Shown one piece after another: positions 24,920 to 33,781 of a stretch of DNA of 64,000 bases (position 1 is the stretch's first letter; each line of letters opens with the position of its first letter). Below the pieces are notes generated by a model. The model was not told the DNA's origin, made no database searches, and saw nothing but the letters and a program-made list of their open reading frames with translations. The stretch comes from UBA699 sp050261915. Its GTDB lineage: Bacteria > Bacillota > Clostridia > Clostridiales > Clostridiaceae. Where the stretch lies: contig JBLNDT010000067.1 in assembly GCA_050261915.1 (NCBI GenBank), positions 1-64,000 of the forward strand, given 5' to 3'. The position numbers were made by a program, and so were the translations under genes.

Positions 24920-25804
24920 TCACCGTTTCACACCTAAAACCTTTAAGCTGTGTTTCATACACTCAATGTGGAGAGGAAAATCCGGTCCTTTCTCTCCATC
25001 AATATCAGTAACAATATCTTCGTCGCACTCTATGTCTATTTTACTAGCCTTAAAGTAAACTATACTGTTTTCGTTTTCTAGGTGTTCTCCCTTAATCATA
25101 TTTAATAATAGGGCTATAATGTCAACAAACATAACAGCTTTTATTATAATTACATCCAAAAGACCGTCATCCATCTCTGCTTTATATGCAAATTTCAAAC
25201 TCCCTGCTGTTTGTCCATTAAATATTAGCATAAGATACATATCCCCATTATAAACTGCATTTTCCGAGGTAACTTTAATTTTTAATTTTCTGAAGTTAGG
25301 AATTTGTTCAAGACCTTTTACATAATATGCAAGTTTACCTATAGTATTTTTTAGATTTATATCTGTTTTCTGAGATACATCCGTAAAGAGCCCTGTACTT
25401 GCAACATTAACAAAATATTTATCATTCATCCTGCCCACATCAAGATTTGTTATTTCAGACTTTAGTATCTGCTCACAGGCATGTTCAACATCTTCAGGCA
25501 TACCAATAAACTTTGCAAAATCGTTTGCAGTTCCCACCGGGAGTATGGCAATAGGAAGATCAATATTCATTTCCTTCATCTTGTTTACTACTGTATCTAC
25601 AGTTCCATCTCCACCTGCAACAAGAATATATTTGTAGTTGCTGTCTAAATGTTTTAAAGCATCGCAAATATCAACATCAAAATTTATTCTAAAAGGCACT
25701 ACGGAATATCCATATTTTTGATGCACCATTATTACTTTATCAATGTCAGATACTATAGCATTTTCTCCTGAATATGGGTTGTATATAAACCTTACTTTAT
25801 TCAT
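24920..25804 (-). CDS. Diacylglycerol kinase-family lipid kinase (YegS/DgkB/BmrU type)
   Basis: 294 residues. ATP-binding GGDGTVDTVVNKM, PVGTANDFAKFIG and the later LNVDVGRMNDKYF-type segment with DGLLDVIII are the DAGK catalytic domain signatures. It likely phosphorylates diacylglycerol or a related lipid. The start chosen is the ATG at 25804 (MNKVRFIYNPYSGENA), seven bases after AGGAGA; an ATG two codons earlier is too close to that site. Confidence 0.9.
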   Translation of the reverse strand: MNKVRFIYNPYSGENAIVSDIDKVIMVHQKYGYSVVPFRINFDVDICDALKHLDSNYKYILVAGGDGTVDTVVNKMKEMNIDLPIAILPVGTANDFAKFIGMPEDVEHACEQILKSEITNLDVGRMNDKYFVNVASTGLFTDVSQKTDINLKNTIGKLAYYVKGLEQIPNFRKLKIKVTSENAVYNGDMYLMLIFNGQTAGSLKFAYKAEMDDGLLDVIIIKAVMFVDIIALLLNMIKGEHLENENSIVYFKASKIDIECDEDIVTDIDGEKGPDFPLHIECMKHSLKVLGVKR

Positions 25805-25860
25805 AAGCATATCTCCTAAATAAGCAAAATTACTAATAAAATTATATCACTATGTATTAT

Positions 25861-25892
25861 AACTCCACAAGGCACAGGTGCCTTATGGAGTT
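25861..25892 (-). terminator. Hairpin after the CBS-domain gene
   Basis: AACTCCATAAGGCAC/GTGCCTTGTGGAGTT, a long stem with one mismatch, 8 bases 3' of the CBS gene stop; minus-strand downstream is ATAATAC, so a modest U-tract. Confidence 0.55.
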
Positions 25893-25899
25893 GTTTTAA

Positions 25900-26328
25900 T
25901 TAATATTCCGGTGTACTTTGCTCTGAAATCTGTGATAATGCTTCCTCAGTTTCATTTTTTAAAGCAGGCTCCAAGGCCAAATCCCCCAAGGATACTATTC
26001 CAACAAGCCCATTTTTTTCAATTATAGGGAGTCTTCTTATTTGTTTGTCTCCCATTAATTTTGCCGCATCAGTAACATCCATTTCAGGCTGGCCTACAAC
26101 TGGATTTGTAGACATTACATCCCTTACTGCCTGACTCTTTACGTCCAACCCGGCTGCCACTGTTCTTAGTGTAATATCCCTGTCTGTAATTATACCTGCA
26201 ACCCTGTTAGAATCGCACACTGGAACCGAACCAACATTATGTTCCTTCATTATGGCAGCTGCCTTCATAACATTATCCGCTACATCCACAGCTGCTACAT
26301 TTCTCGTCATAACATCTTTTATTTTCAT
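25900..26328 (-). CDS. CBS-pair domain protein
   Basis: 142 residues composed of two CBS motifs: KIKDVMTRNVAAVDVADNVM...GSVPVCDSNRVAGIITDRDI and VRDVMSTNPVVGQPEMDV...RRLPIIEKNGLVGIVSLGDLA. Such stand-alone pairs bind adenine nucleotides. The start is the ATG at 26328 (MKIKDVM), with AAAGGGGTG upstream; the open frame extends further upstream into the TVP38 gene end but has no ribosome site there. No effector domain is fused. Confidence 0.9.
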   Translation of the reverse strand: MKIKDVMTRNVAAVDVADNVMKAAAIMKEHNVGSVPVCDSNRVAGIITDRDITLRTVAAGLDVKSQAVRDVMSTNPVVGQPEMDVTDAAKLMGDKQIRRLPIIEKNGLVGIVSLGDLALEPALKNETEEALSQISEQSTPEY

Positions 26329-26392
26329 AAAAACACCCCTTTTTGATGGAATTATATTTTCATTATTCCCAAAAGGAGTGATTTTATTTATT

Positions 26393-27055
26393 TTAATTAT
26401 CTTTAATGCTCTTATAGTACCTAGAAGCAGCAAATGCAATTAATGCTACACCTATAATTGGAAGGAATATTTTAATAGACTTAGCTCCCTCAAAGCTTTC
26501 GGCTAAAAATGAATAACATATCATTTCAGGTATTATGCCAAGCATTGTTCCTAAAATAAAATCTTTGTATTTCATTTTGCTCAGTCCGGCTGCATAACTT
26601 AAAGCATCATAATGGAAAACCACAGAAAGTCTCATTAGCAACATAATCTTAAAGCCATATTCCTCAATTTTTGAATCAAACTGTAGAGCTTTTCCCTTAA
26701 GATGCCTTTCCACAAAAGACTTTCCAAGCTTGTTTGCAAGGAAAAATGCCAAGGTTGCTGAAAAAATACAACCTATCATGCTTAAGCCAAAGCCATACCA
26801 AGGACCAAATATGTGACCTGCCATAATAGATAAAATTGAAGCAGGAATTATCATCACAACGGGCTTCAATGAATATATTAATACAAATACAACTGCTGAA
26901 TAAGCCCCATAACTTAATATGAAATGTTTAAAATTCTTTGGAGAAGTAATTATATGCCTCATTTCAAAAAGCCTGTGACGAAATAGAAAAAGCAGTACCA
27001 TTACTAAAACTATCAGTAAAATAATTTTTAAATTCTTGTTATTGTTAAAATTCAT
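26393..27055 (-). CDS. TVP38/TMEM64 (VTT/DedA-like) family membrane protein
   Basis: 220 residues. One N-terminal helix (~9-24) is followed by the VTT domain with re-entrant helices: VVMIIPASILSIMAGHIFGPWYG, GLSMIGCIFSATLAFFLANKLG, and RLSVVFHYDALSYAAGLS. Family members are linked to lipid scrambling and membrane homeostasis. It precedes the CBS gene by ~65 bases. It is divergent from pssA, so the region groups several lipid functions. Confidence 0.87.
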   Translation of the reverse strand: MNFNNNKNLKIILLIVLVMVLLFLFRHRLFEMRHIITSPKNFKHFILSYGAYSAVVFVLIYSLKPVVMIIPASILSIMAGHIFGPWYGFGLSMIGCIFSATLAFFLANKLGKSFVERHLKGKALQFDSKIEEYGFKIMLLMRLSVVFHYDALSYAAGLSKMKYKDFILGTMLGIIPEMICYSFLAESFEGAKSIKIFLPIIGVALIAFAASRYYKSIKDN

Positions 27056-27235
27056 TTTTTTCCAACTTTCATACCAGATTTTATCTGCTAATATATTTTA
27101 ACAAAATTTATAATTTATTTCTATAAAAATATGCTATAGTACTTAAAATATTGTTAAAAATAAGATATAATGATATTATTAATATATTACAGTAATCAAA
27201 TTGTTATATACGATTGCTGATTTAGGAGTGATTAA

Positions 27236-27757
27236 ATGGCTAAAATTGCAAAGAGCGCGGTGCCAAATGCTTTTACTTTTACTAATCTAGGCTGCGGAGT
27301 TCTATCAATACTTATAACTTTTCAAGGTAATTATAGACTTTCCGCTATTTTCATATTATTAGCTTGCCTAGCAGACAGATATGACGGCAGAGTTGCCAGA
27401 TATTTAAATGTTTCAAGCGAGCTTGGAAAAGAACTAGATTCCTTGGCAGACCTTGTATCCTTTGGAGTAGCACCCTCCATATTAGTATTTAATATTTATA
27501 ACTTTAGCAGCTTCGGCATCCTTGGTTATATGTTGGTATTATTATTCCCTATAGCTGGTGCTTACAGACTTGCCAGGTTCAATACTACACAGTTTGATGG
27601 AGCTTTCTATGGAATTCCTATTACATTTGCAGGTATGTTTATGGCTGTATTTGCATTTATAACTTCAGGAAATCCTATTAATTCAGGAATAACTATAATT
27701 CTTACAGTAGTATTATCATATCTTATGGTATGCAAACACAGATTCAAAAAATTCTAA
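27236..27757 (+). CDS. pssA: CDP-diacylglycerol-serine O-phosphatidyltransferase
   Basis: 173 residues, the short Bacillus-type PssA. The CDP-alcohol phosphotransferase motif is complete: DGRVAR-X8-G-KEL-D-SLA-D (DGRVARYLNVSSELGKELDSLADL split over residues ~42-65). N-terminus IPNAFT-like VPNAFTFTNLGCGVLSI is typical. Around six membrane helices. Makes phosphatidylserine; no psd is adjacent in the window. TAGGAGTGATTAA precedes the ATG. Confidence 0.93.
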   Translation: MAKIAKSAVPNAFTFTNLGCGVLSILITFQGNYRLSAIFILLACLADRYDGRVARYLNVSSELGKELDSLADLVSFGVAPSILVFNIYNFSSFGILGYMLVLLFPIAGAYRLARFNTTQFDGAFYGIPITFAGMFMAVFAFITSGNPINSGITIILTVVLSYLMVCKHRFKKF

Positions 27758-27779
27758 AGGTGTGGATTTCCACACCTTT

Positions 27780-28097
27780 TTACTTTTCAGGGCAAATTTC
27801 TGATTCTATATATTCAATCCCTATTTTCCCTTCTAATACATGGGATTTTACTTTGCAGTAATTAAGATATCCCTGATTAGCATCCTCCAGCATATCAATT
27901 ACATTGTCTATTACCTCTCCCAGCTCATTTGCTCTTTTAATAGCCTTTTTAACATCTTTTTTTGTAGCAAGGGCTATACCGTTATATTCTTCTGCAGCTC
28001 CGATCAGTAACCTGTATGAATTTACGAGTTTACAGAGAAGCTCTGTAAGATTGCATATATCCAAATAATAATTTTCAATAACTTTTCTATTATCCAT
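27780..28097 (-). CDS. Hypothetical soluble protein
   Basis: 105 residues, predicted largely alpha-helical and charged, with no membrane segment or recognised motif (for example NYYLDICNLTELLCKLVNSY, KKDVKKAIKRANELGEVIDN). It ends 20 bases from the pssA stop in convergent orientation. Codon use resembles the neighbours, and the frame is open throughout, but the ribosome site (GGACGG) is poor. Confidence 0.55.
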   Translation of the reverse strand: MDNRKVIENYYLDICNLTELLCKLVNSYRLLIGAAEEYNGIALATKKDVKKAIKRANELGEVIDNVIDMLEDANQGYLNYCKVKSHVLEGKIGIEYIESEICPEK

Positions 28098-28169
28098 CAG
28101 CCGTCCAAAAACATTTATACTTTATAATAATATGCCATAATTGCTATATTATATGCTAAACATATAATG

Positions 28170-28197
28170 AAAAAAGTGTGCAAAAGCTTTGCACACT
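28170..28197 (-). terminator. Terminator after sdaAA
   Basis: AGTGTGCAAA-GC-TTTTGCACACT stem followed by TTTTTTCATT on the minus strand. Confidence 0.9.
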
Positions 28198-28202
28198 AAT
28201 TG

Positions 28203-29075
28203 TTATTTTCCAAATATCTCTTCTTTTAATCTTAACCCAGTTTCAGTTATTGCAAGTCCTCCCTGAGCTGTTTCTCTAAGCTCACATGGAAGGGATCTTC
28301 CAACCTTATACATAGCTGATACTGTTTCATCAAAAGGAATTTTGCTGTTTACTCCTCCCATAACCATATCTGCTGTGGTTAGAGCACTTACTGTTCCTGC
28401 TGCATTTCTCTTTGCACATGGAACCTCAACAAGGCCTGCGATAGGATCGCATACAAGCCCTAATATGTTTTTAAATACTATTGCACCAGCATTTAATGCT
28501 TGTTCTGGAGTACCACCCATCATTTCAACCACAGCTGCAGAAGCCATTGCTGCGGCTGAACCACATTCAGCCTGGCATCCGCCTTCAGCTCCAGCCATAG
28601 TAGCATTTTTTGCTATTATTATTCCTACACCTGATGCAGTGAATAGTGCTTTAACCATTTCATCTTCTGATTTTCCAAGCTGTTCCCCTGCACTGATTAT
28701 TGATGCAGGCATAATGCCGCATGAACCAGCTGTAGGAGCTGCTACTATTCTACCCATGGCAGCATTTACTTCTGAACATGACAATGCTCTTGCCATAGCT
28801 TTAACCATGAATTTTCCTGTTAAAGTGTTTCCATTATCAACATATTTATTAAGCTTTAAGGCATCTCCACCTATCAATCCGCTTACAGATCTTATATCGT
28901 TGTGAAGACCGTAATCAGCAGATTTCTGCATTACCTTGAGATTTTCTCTCATTTTTTCAAATACTTCTTCTTTGCTTAATCCTGTTTCACTAGCCTCCTC
29001 CATAAGGGTATACTCCCATATGGAAAGGTTTTTTTCTTTGCATACTTCTATTAATTCATATCCGAAATTAACCAT
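28203..29075 (-). CDS. sdaAA: L-serine ammonia-lyase, iron-sulfur-dependent, alpha subunit
   Basis: 290 residues. Deaminates serine to pyruvate with a [4Fe-4S] cluster. Family signatures: RIVAAPTAGSCGIMPASI, GAEGGCQAECGSAAAMA and IVFKNILGLVCDPIAGLVEVP supply the cluster cysteines. CAGGAGGTATGTT precedes the ATG. It follows sdaAB by 17 bases. Confidence 0.95.
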   Translation of the reverse strand: MVNFGYELIEVCKEKNLSIWEYTLMEEASETGLSKEEVFEKMRENLKVMQKSADYGLHNDIRSVSGLIGGDALKLNKYVDNGNTLTGKFMVKAMARALSCSEVNAAMGRIVAAPTAGSCGIMPASIISAGEQLGKSEDEMVKALFTASGVGIIIAKNATMAGAEGGCQAECGSAAAMASAAVVEMMGGTPEQALNAGAIVFKNILGLVCDPIAGLVEVPCAKRNAAGTVSALTTADMVMGGVNSKIPFDETVSAMYKVGRSLPCELRETAQGGLAITETGLRLKEEIFGK

Positions 29076-29092
29076 AACATACCTCCTGGTTA

Positions 29093-29758
29093 TTATAGAT
29101 TTATAGCTTTTGCTTTGTTTATATGTGGTATAGTTTTTATTTTTTCAACTATTTCCGGAGAAATAAAGCTGTCTACTTCAAAAACCATGGCAGCGTTTGA
29201 ACCCTTGCTGCTTCTATATACCTTTGCAAATGCTATGTTTACGTTTAAGTCATAAAGAACTTGACAAACCTTCAATATCATACCAGGAACATCTATATGG
29301 TTTATAACAAGTGTAGGATATGAACCTGTAAATTCCATTTGGTCTCCATCAACCTCAGTGATAACTATATTTCCGCCGCCAATTGAGGAACCTGTTATTT
29401 GTGACACTTCCCCATCAGCCCTTGTGATGACAAATTTTACGGTATTAGGGTGAACATCACCTAAATCCGTTCCAATAAAAGTAATATTTATGCCTTTTTC
29501 TTTTGCAATTTCCATGGATGTTTTTAGTCTGTCATCCCATGGATCCATTCCCAAAATTCCTGCCACTAGAGCCTTATCAGTTCCATGGCCTTTATAAGTT
29601 TGAGCAAATGATCCGTGAAGCATAAATTTTACATCTGTAATTTCTCCGCCAGCTATTATACCTGCAATTTTGCCTAGTCTTGCTGCTCCTGCGGTATGAG
29701 AACTGGATGGTCCTATCATTATAGGTCCCAGGATGTCGAATGCACTGTAGTTTCTCAT
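29093..29758 (-). CDS. sdaAB: L-serine ammonia-lyase, iron-sulfur-dependent, beta subunit
   Basis: 221 residues. N-terminus NYSAFDILGPIMIGPSSSHTAGAARLG is the beta-domain hallmark, and a C-terminal ACT domain (HIDVPGMILKVCQVLYDLNV) may bind serine. The start chosen is ATG at 29758; the frame stays open to a TTG at 29788 but homologues begin near the ATG. A terminator-like hairpin lies only ~35 bases upstream, either ending the previous transcript or attenuating this one. Confidence 0.93.
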   Translation of the reverse strand: MRNYSAFDILGPIMIGPSSSHTAGAARLGKIAGIIAGGEITDVKFMLHGSFAQTYKGHGTDKALVAGILGMDPWDDRLKTSMEIAKEKGINITFIGTDLGDVHPNTVKFVITRADGEVSQITGSSIGGGNIVITEVDGDQMEFTGSYPTLVINHIDVPGMILKVCQVLYDLNVNIAFAKVYRSSKGSNAAMVFEVDSFISPEIVEKIKTIPHINKAKAINL

Positions 29759-29793
29759 TAAACACACCAACCCTTCATCATATTCCAATTCAA

Positions 29794-29836
29794 TAAAAAA
29801 AGAACCCCATTCAATTATACATAAAATTTGGGGTTC
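29794..29836 (-). terminator. Terminator (or sdaAB leader attenuator)
   Basis: GAACCCC-21 bases-GGGGTTC followed by eight T on the minus strand. It lies 86 bases after the kinase stop and 35 bases before sdaAB. A TATAAT at 29901-29906 sits upstream of the hairpin, so a transcript starting there would pass through it. Confidence 0.7.
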
Positions 29837-29922
29837 GTCACTAACTTTTTATCTTTTTCTTAAATTAATTGAAATGCTGTACTTATTATGTGAATTTAAC
29901 ATTATATCAATTAATATTTTAT

Positions 29923-31575
29923 CTATTTATAGAATGAACTTCCCCCAATGAATTCTCTTAGTATTGAGTTGTCCGGTACCAGCATCTCCGGTACCTCACG
30001 TACAAAATTCAGATAACTTTTAAGTCTGTATGCTTCGCTGTAAACATCGCTTTCAGGAGCTATTTTGCTTAAAAGATTAAGTACGTGCCTTTTTAAAACA
30101 CATAGCTCATATACCAAAGTTGAATTAAACATGACGTCTGCATTTTCCTGATAAACAAATATGTTTCTTTCTTCCCCACGCCTTATAGATGGCCACATCT
30201 CAAGAGTTCTTTCCCCTTCGCATCCTCTAAAAAGATTGTCTCTCACTATCCTTCTCATTATCCTTACATCTGTAGTTGCAATCCTGTTATGATCATCTAT
30301 ATTAAGATGGGTAAGAGCACTTATATATATTTTGAACTTGTTTTCGGCTTTTACCTTGCTTGTGAGTCTGTCATTCAAACCGTGAATCCCCTCCACAAGA
30401 ATTACACCGTTTTCTGGAAGCTTCATGGTTTTTCCTTTCCAATGGCGTTTTCCTTCACGGAAATCAAAATCAGGTACCATTACCGCCTCCCCGTTTAGCA
30501 GTGCATCCAGGTTTTCATTAAACAGCTTTAAGTCAACAGCTTCCAGTGCCTCAAAATCAAAATTCCCATATTCGTCCTTAGGAGTATCATCCCTGTTTAC
30601 AAAGTAATCATCCAGTGATATAGGCACCGGCATTAGACCATTTACCCTGAGCTGTATGCCGAGTCTTTTGCAGAAGGTGGTTTTCCCTGAAGAGGAAGGT
30701 CCTGCTATGAGCACCAGCTTTACTTTTTCTCTGTCGCTTATCATATCAGCTATGTTTGCAATTTTCTTTTCATGAAGGGCTTCAGATATTTTTACAATAT
30801 CCCCGATACCCCCTTGCTGAACTTTGTTGTTTAAAGAACCAACATGTCCAACATCAAGGATTTTAGCCCATTGTTCTGTTTCTCTAAAAATTTTGTTTAA
30901 CTTATTGTTTTCGATGAAGTCAGGAAATTTGTTAAAGCCAGGCTCCACTGGGTATCTTAAAACAAACCCTGAATCATGAAGCATTATATCAAATAAATGA
31001 ACTATTCCTGTGGAGTAGGCAAGGTATCCGTAAAAATAATCGAAACGTCCTTCCATCTCATATAAATGAACTTGATTTGCTTCAAGAGAGTTTAAAACAT
31101 CAATTTTATCCTGCATGCCGTAATCTTCAAATATTTTTAAGGCATCATCTTTTTTCATAGTAGCCTTGTTTATTTTTATATCTGATTCTATTATTACTTT
31201 CATGCGTTTCTTAATAGATTGGATATCTTCCTGATTTAAGGGTGTATCCTTGTAAATTTCCCCAAAAACAGCCTTGCTTAAAGAATGCTCAATTGTTACC
31301 TTGGCACTTGGGAACAAGTCATAAACAGCTTTTATAAGTATAAACTGAAGGGTTCTTACATAAGTTCTAAGCCCCGCACCATCACTAAGCCCTACTATTT
31401 CCATAGTGCCTGACTCTTCAATTGAAGATGTAAGTTCATAATATTTTTTATTTATTTTTACAAGTAAAATACCCTGATTTTTATTAATATTATTCTCAAT
31501 TATAAAATCATGTATATTCTTTCCCTTTTCAACTGCAATCTGCGTTCCATCAATTAGTATGTTTAATTTGCCCAC
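29923..31575 (-). CDS. Uridine kinase-like nucleoside kinase with ThrRS-type N-terminal domains
   Basis: 550 residues. The N-terminal ~70 residues are TGS-like (GKLNILIDGTQIAVEKGKNI), followed by a threonyl-tRNA synthetase second-additional-domain-like region with HDSGFVLRYPVEPGFNKFPD. The C-terminal half is a P-loop kinase of the uridine kinase/PRK class: GPSSSGKTTFCKRL, SLDDYFVNRDDTPKDE, DVRIMRRIVRDNLFRG. The fusion is common in Firmicutes; the substrate is not established. The start chosen is GTG at 31575, seven bases after GGGGGT; an upstream TTG at 31596 would place that site inside the gene. Confidence 0.88.
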   Translation of the reverse strand: MGKLNILIDGTQIAVEKGKNIHDFIIENNINKNQGILLVKINKKYYELTSSIEESGTMEIVGLSDGAGLRTYVRTLQFILIKAVYDLFPSAKVTIEHSLSKAVFGEIYKDTPLNQEDIQSIKKRMKVIIESDIKINKATMKKDDALKIFEDYGMQDKIDVLNSLEANQVHLYEMEGRFDYFYGYLAYSTGIVHLFDIMLHDSGFVLRYPVEPGFNKFPDFIENNKLNKIFRETEQWAKILDVGHVGSLNNKVQQGGIGDIVKISEALHEKKIANIADMISDREKVKLVLIAGPSSSGKTTFCKRLGIQLRVNGLMPVPISLDDYFVNRDDTPKDEYGNFDFEALEAVDLKLFNENLDALLNGEAVMVPDFDFREGKRHWKGKTMKLPENGVILVEGIHGLNDRLTSKVKAENKFKIYISALTHLNIDDHNRIATTDVRIMRRIVRDNLFRGCEGERTLEMWPSIRRGEERNIFVYQENADVMFNSTLVYELCVLKRHVLNLLSKIAPESDVYSEAYRLKSYLNFVREVPEMLVPDNSILREFIGGSSFYK

Positions 31576-31688
31576 AGTGAAAACCCCCAAAATCAATATA
31601 GTAATATTATACTTTATATTTCGTAATTTATTGAAGAATACTTATATTTTTTTTAATTTTGTTAAAAATATTTTTGAGGTGGAATTTT

Positions 31689-32363
31689 ATGATTATAGTT
31701 TTGATTAGAACAATAATATTATATCTTGTGGTAGTAATTGCCATGAGACTTATGGGGAAAAAGCAGATCGGCCAGCTTCAGCCCTTTGAACTTGTTACTG
31801 CCATTATGATATCGGAGCTTGCTTCTTTCCCTATGCAGGATACAAGGCTTCCATTGATGCATGCTGTAATACCTATTGTAACTTTGCTTATGTTGCAGAT
31901 AATAACATCAATTCTTCAATTAAAAAGCGAAGTATTAAGAGCACTATTCTGCGGAAAACCAAGTATTCTTGTGAAAGAGGGAAAGGTGGATGGAGAAGAG
32001 CTTAAACGGCAAAAGTTCAGTCTGAATGACCTTATGGAAGAGCTAAGACTTAAGGGTTTCTACAACATGGAAGATATATACTGTGCAGTACTTGAAACCA
32101 GCGGAGAGATATCCATAATTCCAAAAACAGAGCTTACCCCTGCTACAAAAGCAGATCTTAACATTAAATGCGGCCAGGACCTTCTTCCGGTAACACTTAT
32201 ATTAGATGGGAAAATTAACAAAGATAATCTTCGTTCAATAGGCAAGGAGGAAAGCTGGCTAAACAGTAAACTAAAAAAACAGAACATAGCTTCAGCTGAA
32301 TTTGTTTTAATTGCAGTTTTAGATTCTAAGAAAAACCTTTATATCCAACAAAAAAGGGGGTAG
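31689..32363 (+). CDS. DUF421 (YetF/YcaP family) membrane protein
   Basis: 224 residues. Three N-terminal membrane helices (IVLIRTIILYLVVVIAMRL; HAVIPIVTLLMLQIITSIL) with the family motif MGKKQIGQLQPFELVTAIMI, then two cytosolic alpha/beta domains (NDLMEELRLKGFYNMEDIY). YetF-type proteins are associated with spore and cell envelope functions in Firmicutes; the molecular role is unknown. ATG at 31689 follows GAGGTGG; an upstream in-frame start at 31659 lacks a ribosome site. Followed after 4 bases by a DUF4363 gene. Confidence 0.9.
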   Translation: MIIVLIRTIILYLVVVIAMRLMGKKQIGQLQPFELVTAIMISELASFPMQDTRLPLMHAVIPIVTLLMLQIITSILQLKSEVLRALFCGKPSILVKEGKVDGEELKRQKFSLNDLMEELRLKGFYNMEDIYCAVLETSGEISIIPKTELTPATKADLNIKCGQDLLPVTLILDGKINKDNLRSIGKEESWLNSKLKKQNIASAEFVLIAVLDSKKNLYIQQKRG

Positions 32364-32367
32364 TTTT

Positions 32368-32748
32368 ATGAAAAATGTTCTATATTCCATGGTAATATTC
32401 GCAATTCTTCTAATATCAGTTTTTTATTCAATAAATTACCTTAATAAATCCTGCAGCAATCTGGAATCCCTTGATACAAAACTTGAAACCCTTATAGAAG
32501 AATCCTCCTGGGACAACGCCTATGCTACTTCCCTGGAGCTTATGGATGACTGGGACAATTATTCAAAAGTCATAACAATTTTTGTTAACCATGCTGAAAT
32601 TGACAATATTAATAGTGAATTATGGAAACTTACCCAGTATACAAAATTCAAAAACAGGGATGAATCCATGGCAAGTGTTCATACAATAAAATTTTATCTT
32701 GGCCATATAATGGATATGGAAAAGGTTAATATGCAGAACATACTTTAA
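32368..32748 (+). CDS. DUF4363 family protein
   Basis: 126 residues. One N-terminal membrane helix (MVIFAILLISVFYSINYL) and an extracytoplasmic helical domain rich in Trp/Asp (EESSWDNAYATSLELMDDWD). This is the usual partner of DUF421 in clostridia and is coupled to it (4-base gap, GGGGG ribosome site). Function unknown; probably acts with the DUF421 protein at the membrane. Confidence 0.82.
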   Translation: MKNVLYSMVIFAILLISVFYSINYLNKSCSNLESLDTKLETLIEESSWDNAYATSLELMDDWDNYSKVITIFVNHAEIDNINSELWKLTQYTKFKNRDESMASVHTIKFYLGHIMDMEKVNMQNIL

Positions 32749-32822
32749 ATACCTATGGAAAATGATTCCCTAATAGATTATAATATCATTGATATAAAAA
32801 TTTTGTTAAGGAAGGTGATTTT

Positions 32823-33746
32823 ATGCCATTAGTAACCACAAAGGAAATGTTTAAAAAAGCTTTAGAGGGAAATTATGCTGTTGGAGCTTTTAACATTAAT
32901 AATATGGAAATACTTCAGGGTGTAGTTAATGCTTGCAAAAATAAAAAATCCCCTGTTATAATTCAAGTTTCTACAGGAGCCCTGAAATATGCCGGTCCTA
33001 AATATCTTAAGGCAATGGTAGATGCTGCAGTAGAAGATACAGGATTAGATATAGCACTTCATCTTGACCATGGTGCAGATTTTGAAGCCTGTAAAGCTGC
33101 AATAGAATGTGGTTTTACATCTGTTATGATAGATGGTTCCCACTATGAATATGAAGAAAATATTATTAAGACAAAAGAAGTTGTTGATTATGCACATGCC
33201 AGAGGTGTTGTTGTTGAGGCAGAATTAGGAGTGCTTGCAGGAGTTGAGGATGATGTGAAAAGCGATGTTCACATTTACACAGATCCAGAACAGGCTGTTG
33301 ATTTTGTTAAAAGAACAGGAGTTGATTCTTTAGCAATAGCCATAGGTACAAGTCATGGTGCTTACAAATTTGCAGGAGAAGCAAAATTGAGATTTGATAT
33401 TTTAGAAGATATTCAAAATAAACTTCCTAATTTCCCTATAGTTCTTCATGGAGCTTCCTCAGTTGATGCTGAGTCAGTGGAAACATGCAATAAGTACGGC
33501 GGAAATATAGCTGGCGCTAAGGGTGTTCCTGCTGAAATGCTTAGAAAGGCATCATCAATGGCAGTATGTAAAATAAATATGGATACTGATTTAAGACTTG
33601 CTATGACTGCTTCCTGCAGAAAGGTTTTTGGAGATAATCCAAAGGAATTTGACCCAAGAAAATATTTAGGAGCTGGAAGAACAAAAATCCAGGAACTTGT
33701 TGAAAGAAAAATTGATGAAGTTTTAGGTTCAGCAAACAAACTATAA
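32823..33746 (+). CDS. fba: Class II fructose-1,6-bisphosphate aldolase
   Basis: 307 residues. Zn-dependent aldolase of glycolysis/gluconeogenesis: GAFNINNMEILQGVV, metal ligands in ALHLDHGADFEACKAAI and IGTSHGAYKF, VLHGASSV, and the C-terminal NMDTDLRLA segment. AAGGAAGGTGAT precedes the ATG. A bidirectional terminator follows. Tagatose-bisphosphate aldolase activity is an alternative, but isolated context favours Fba. Confidence 0.93.
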   Translation: MPLVTTKEMFKKALEGNYAVGAFNINNMEILQGVVNACKNKKSPVIIQVSTGALKYAGPKYLKAMVDAAVEDTGLDIALHLDHGADFEACKAAIECGFTSVMIDGSHYEYEENIIKTKEVVDYAHARGVVVEAELGVLAGVEDDVKSDVHIYTDPEQAVDFVKRTGVDSLAIAIGTSHGAYKFAGEAKLRFDILEDIQNKLPNFPIVLHGASSVDAESVETCNKYGGNIAGAKGVPAEMLRKASSMAVCKINMDTDLRLAMTASCRKVFGDNPKEFDPRKYLGAGRTKIQELVERKIDEVLGSANKL

Positions 33747-33749
33747 AAA

Positions 33750-33781
33750 TTAGTCAGGGAATTTTCCCTGACTTTATTTTT
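33750..33781. terminator. Bidirectional terminator between fba and the nucleoid protein gene
   Basis: AGTCAGGGA-ATT-TTCCCTGACT followed by TTATTTTT on the plus strand, with A-rich sequence on the other side. It overlaps the stop codon of the minus-strand gene. Confidence 0.85.

Noticed and set aside
28342..28905. 187-codon open frame on the plus strand opposite sdaAA
   Set aside because: Antisense shadow of a clear serine dehydratase gene; no ribosome site, hydrophobic low-complexity translation.
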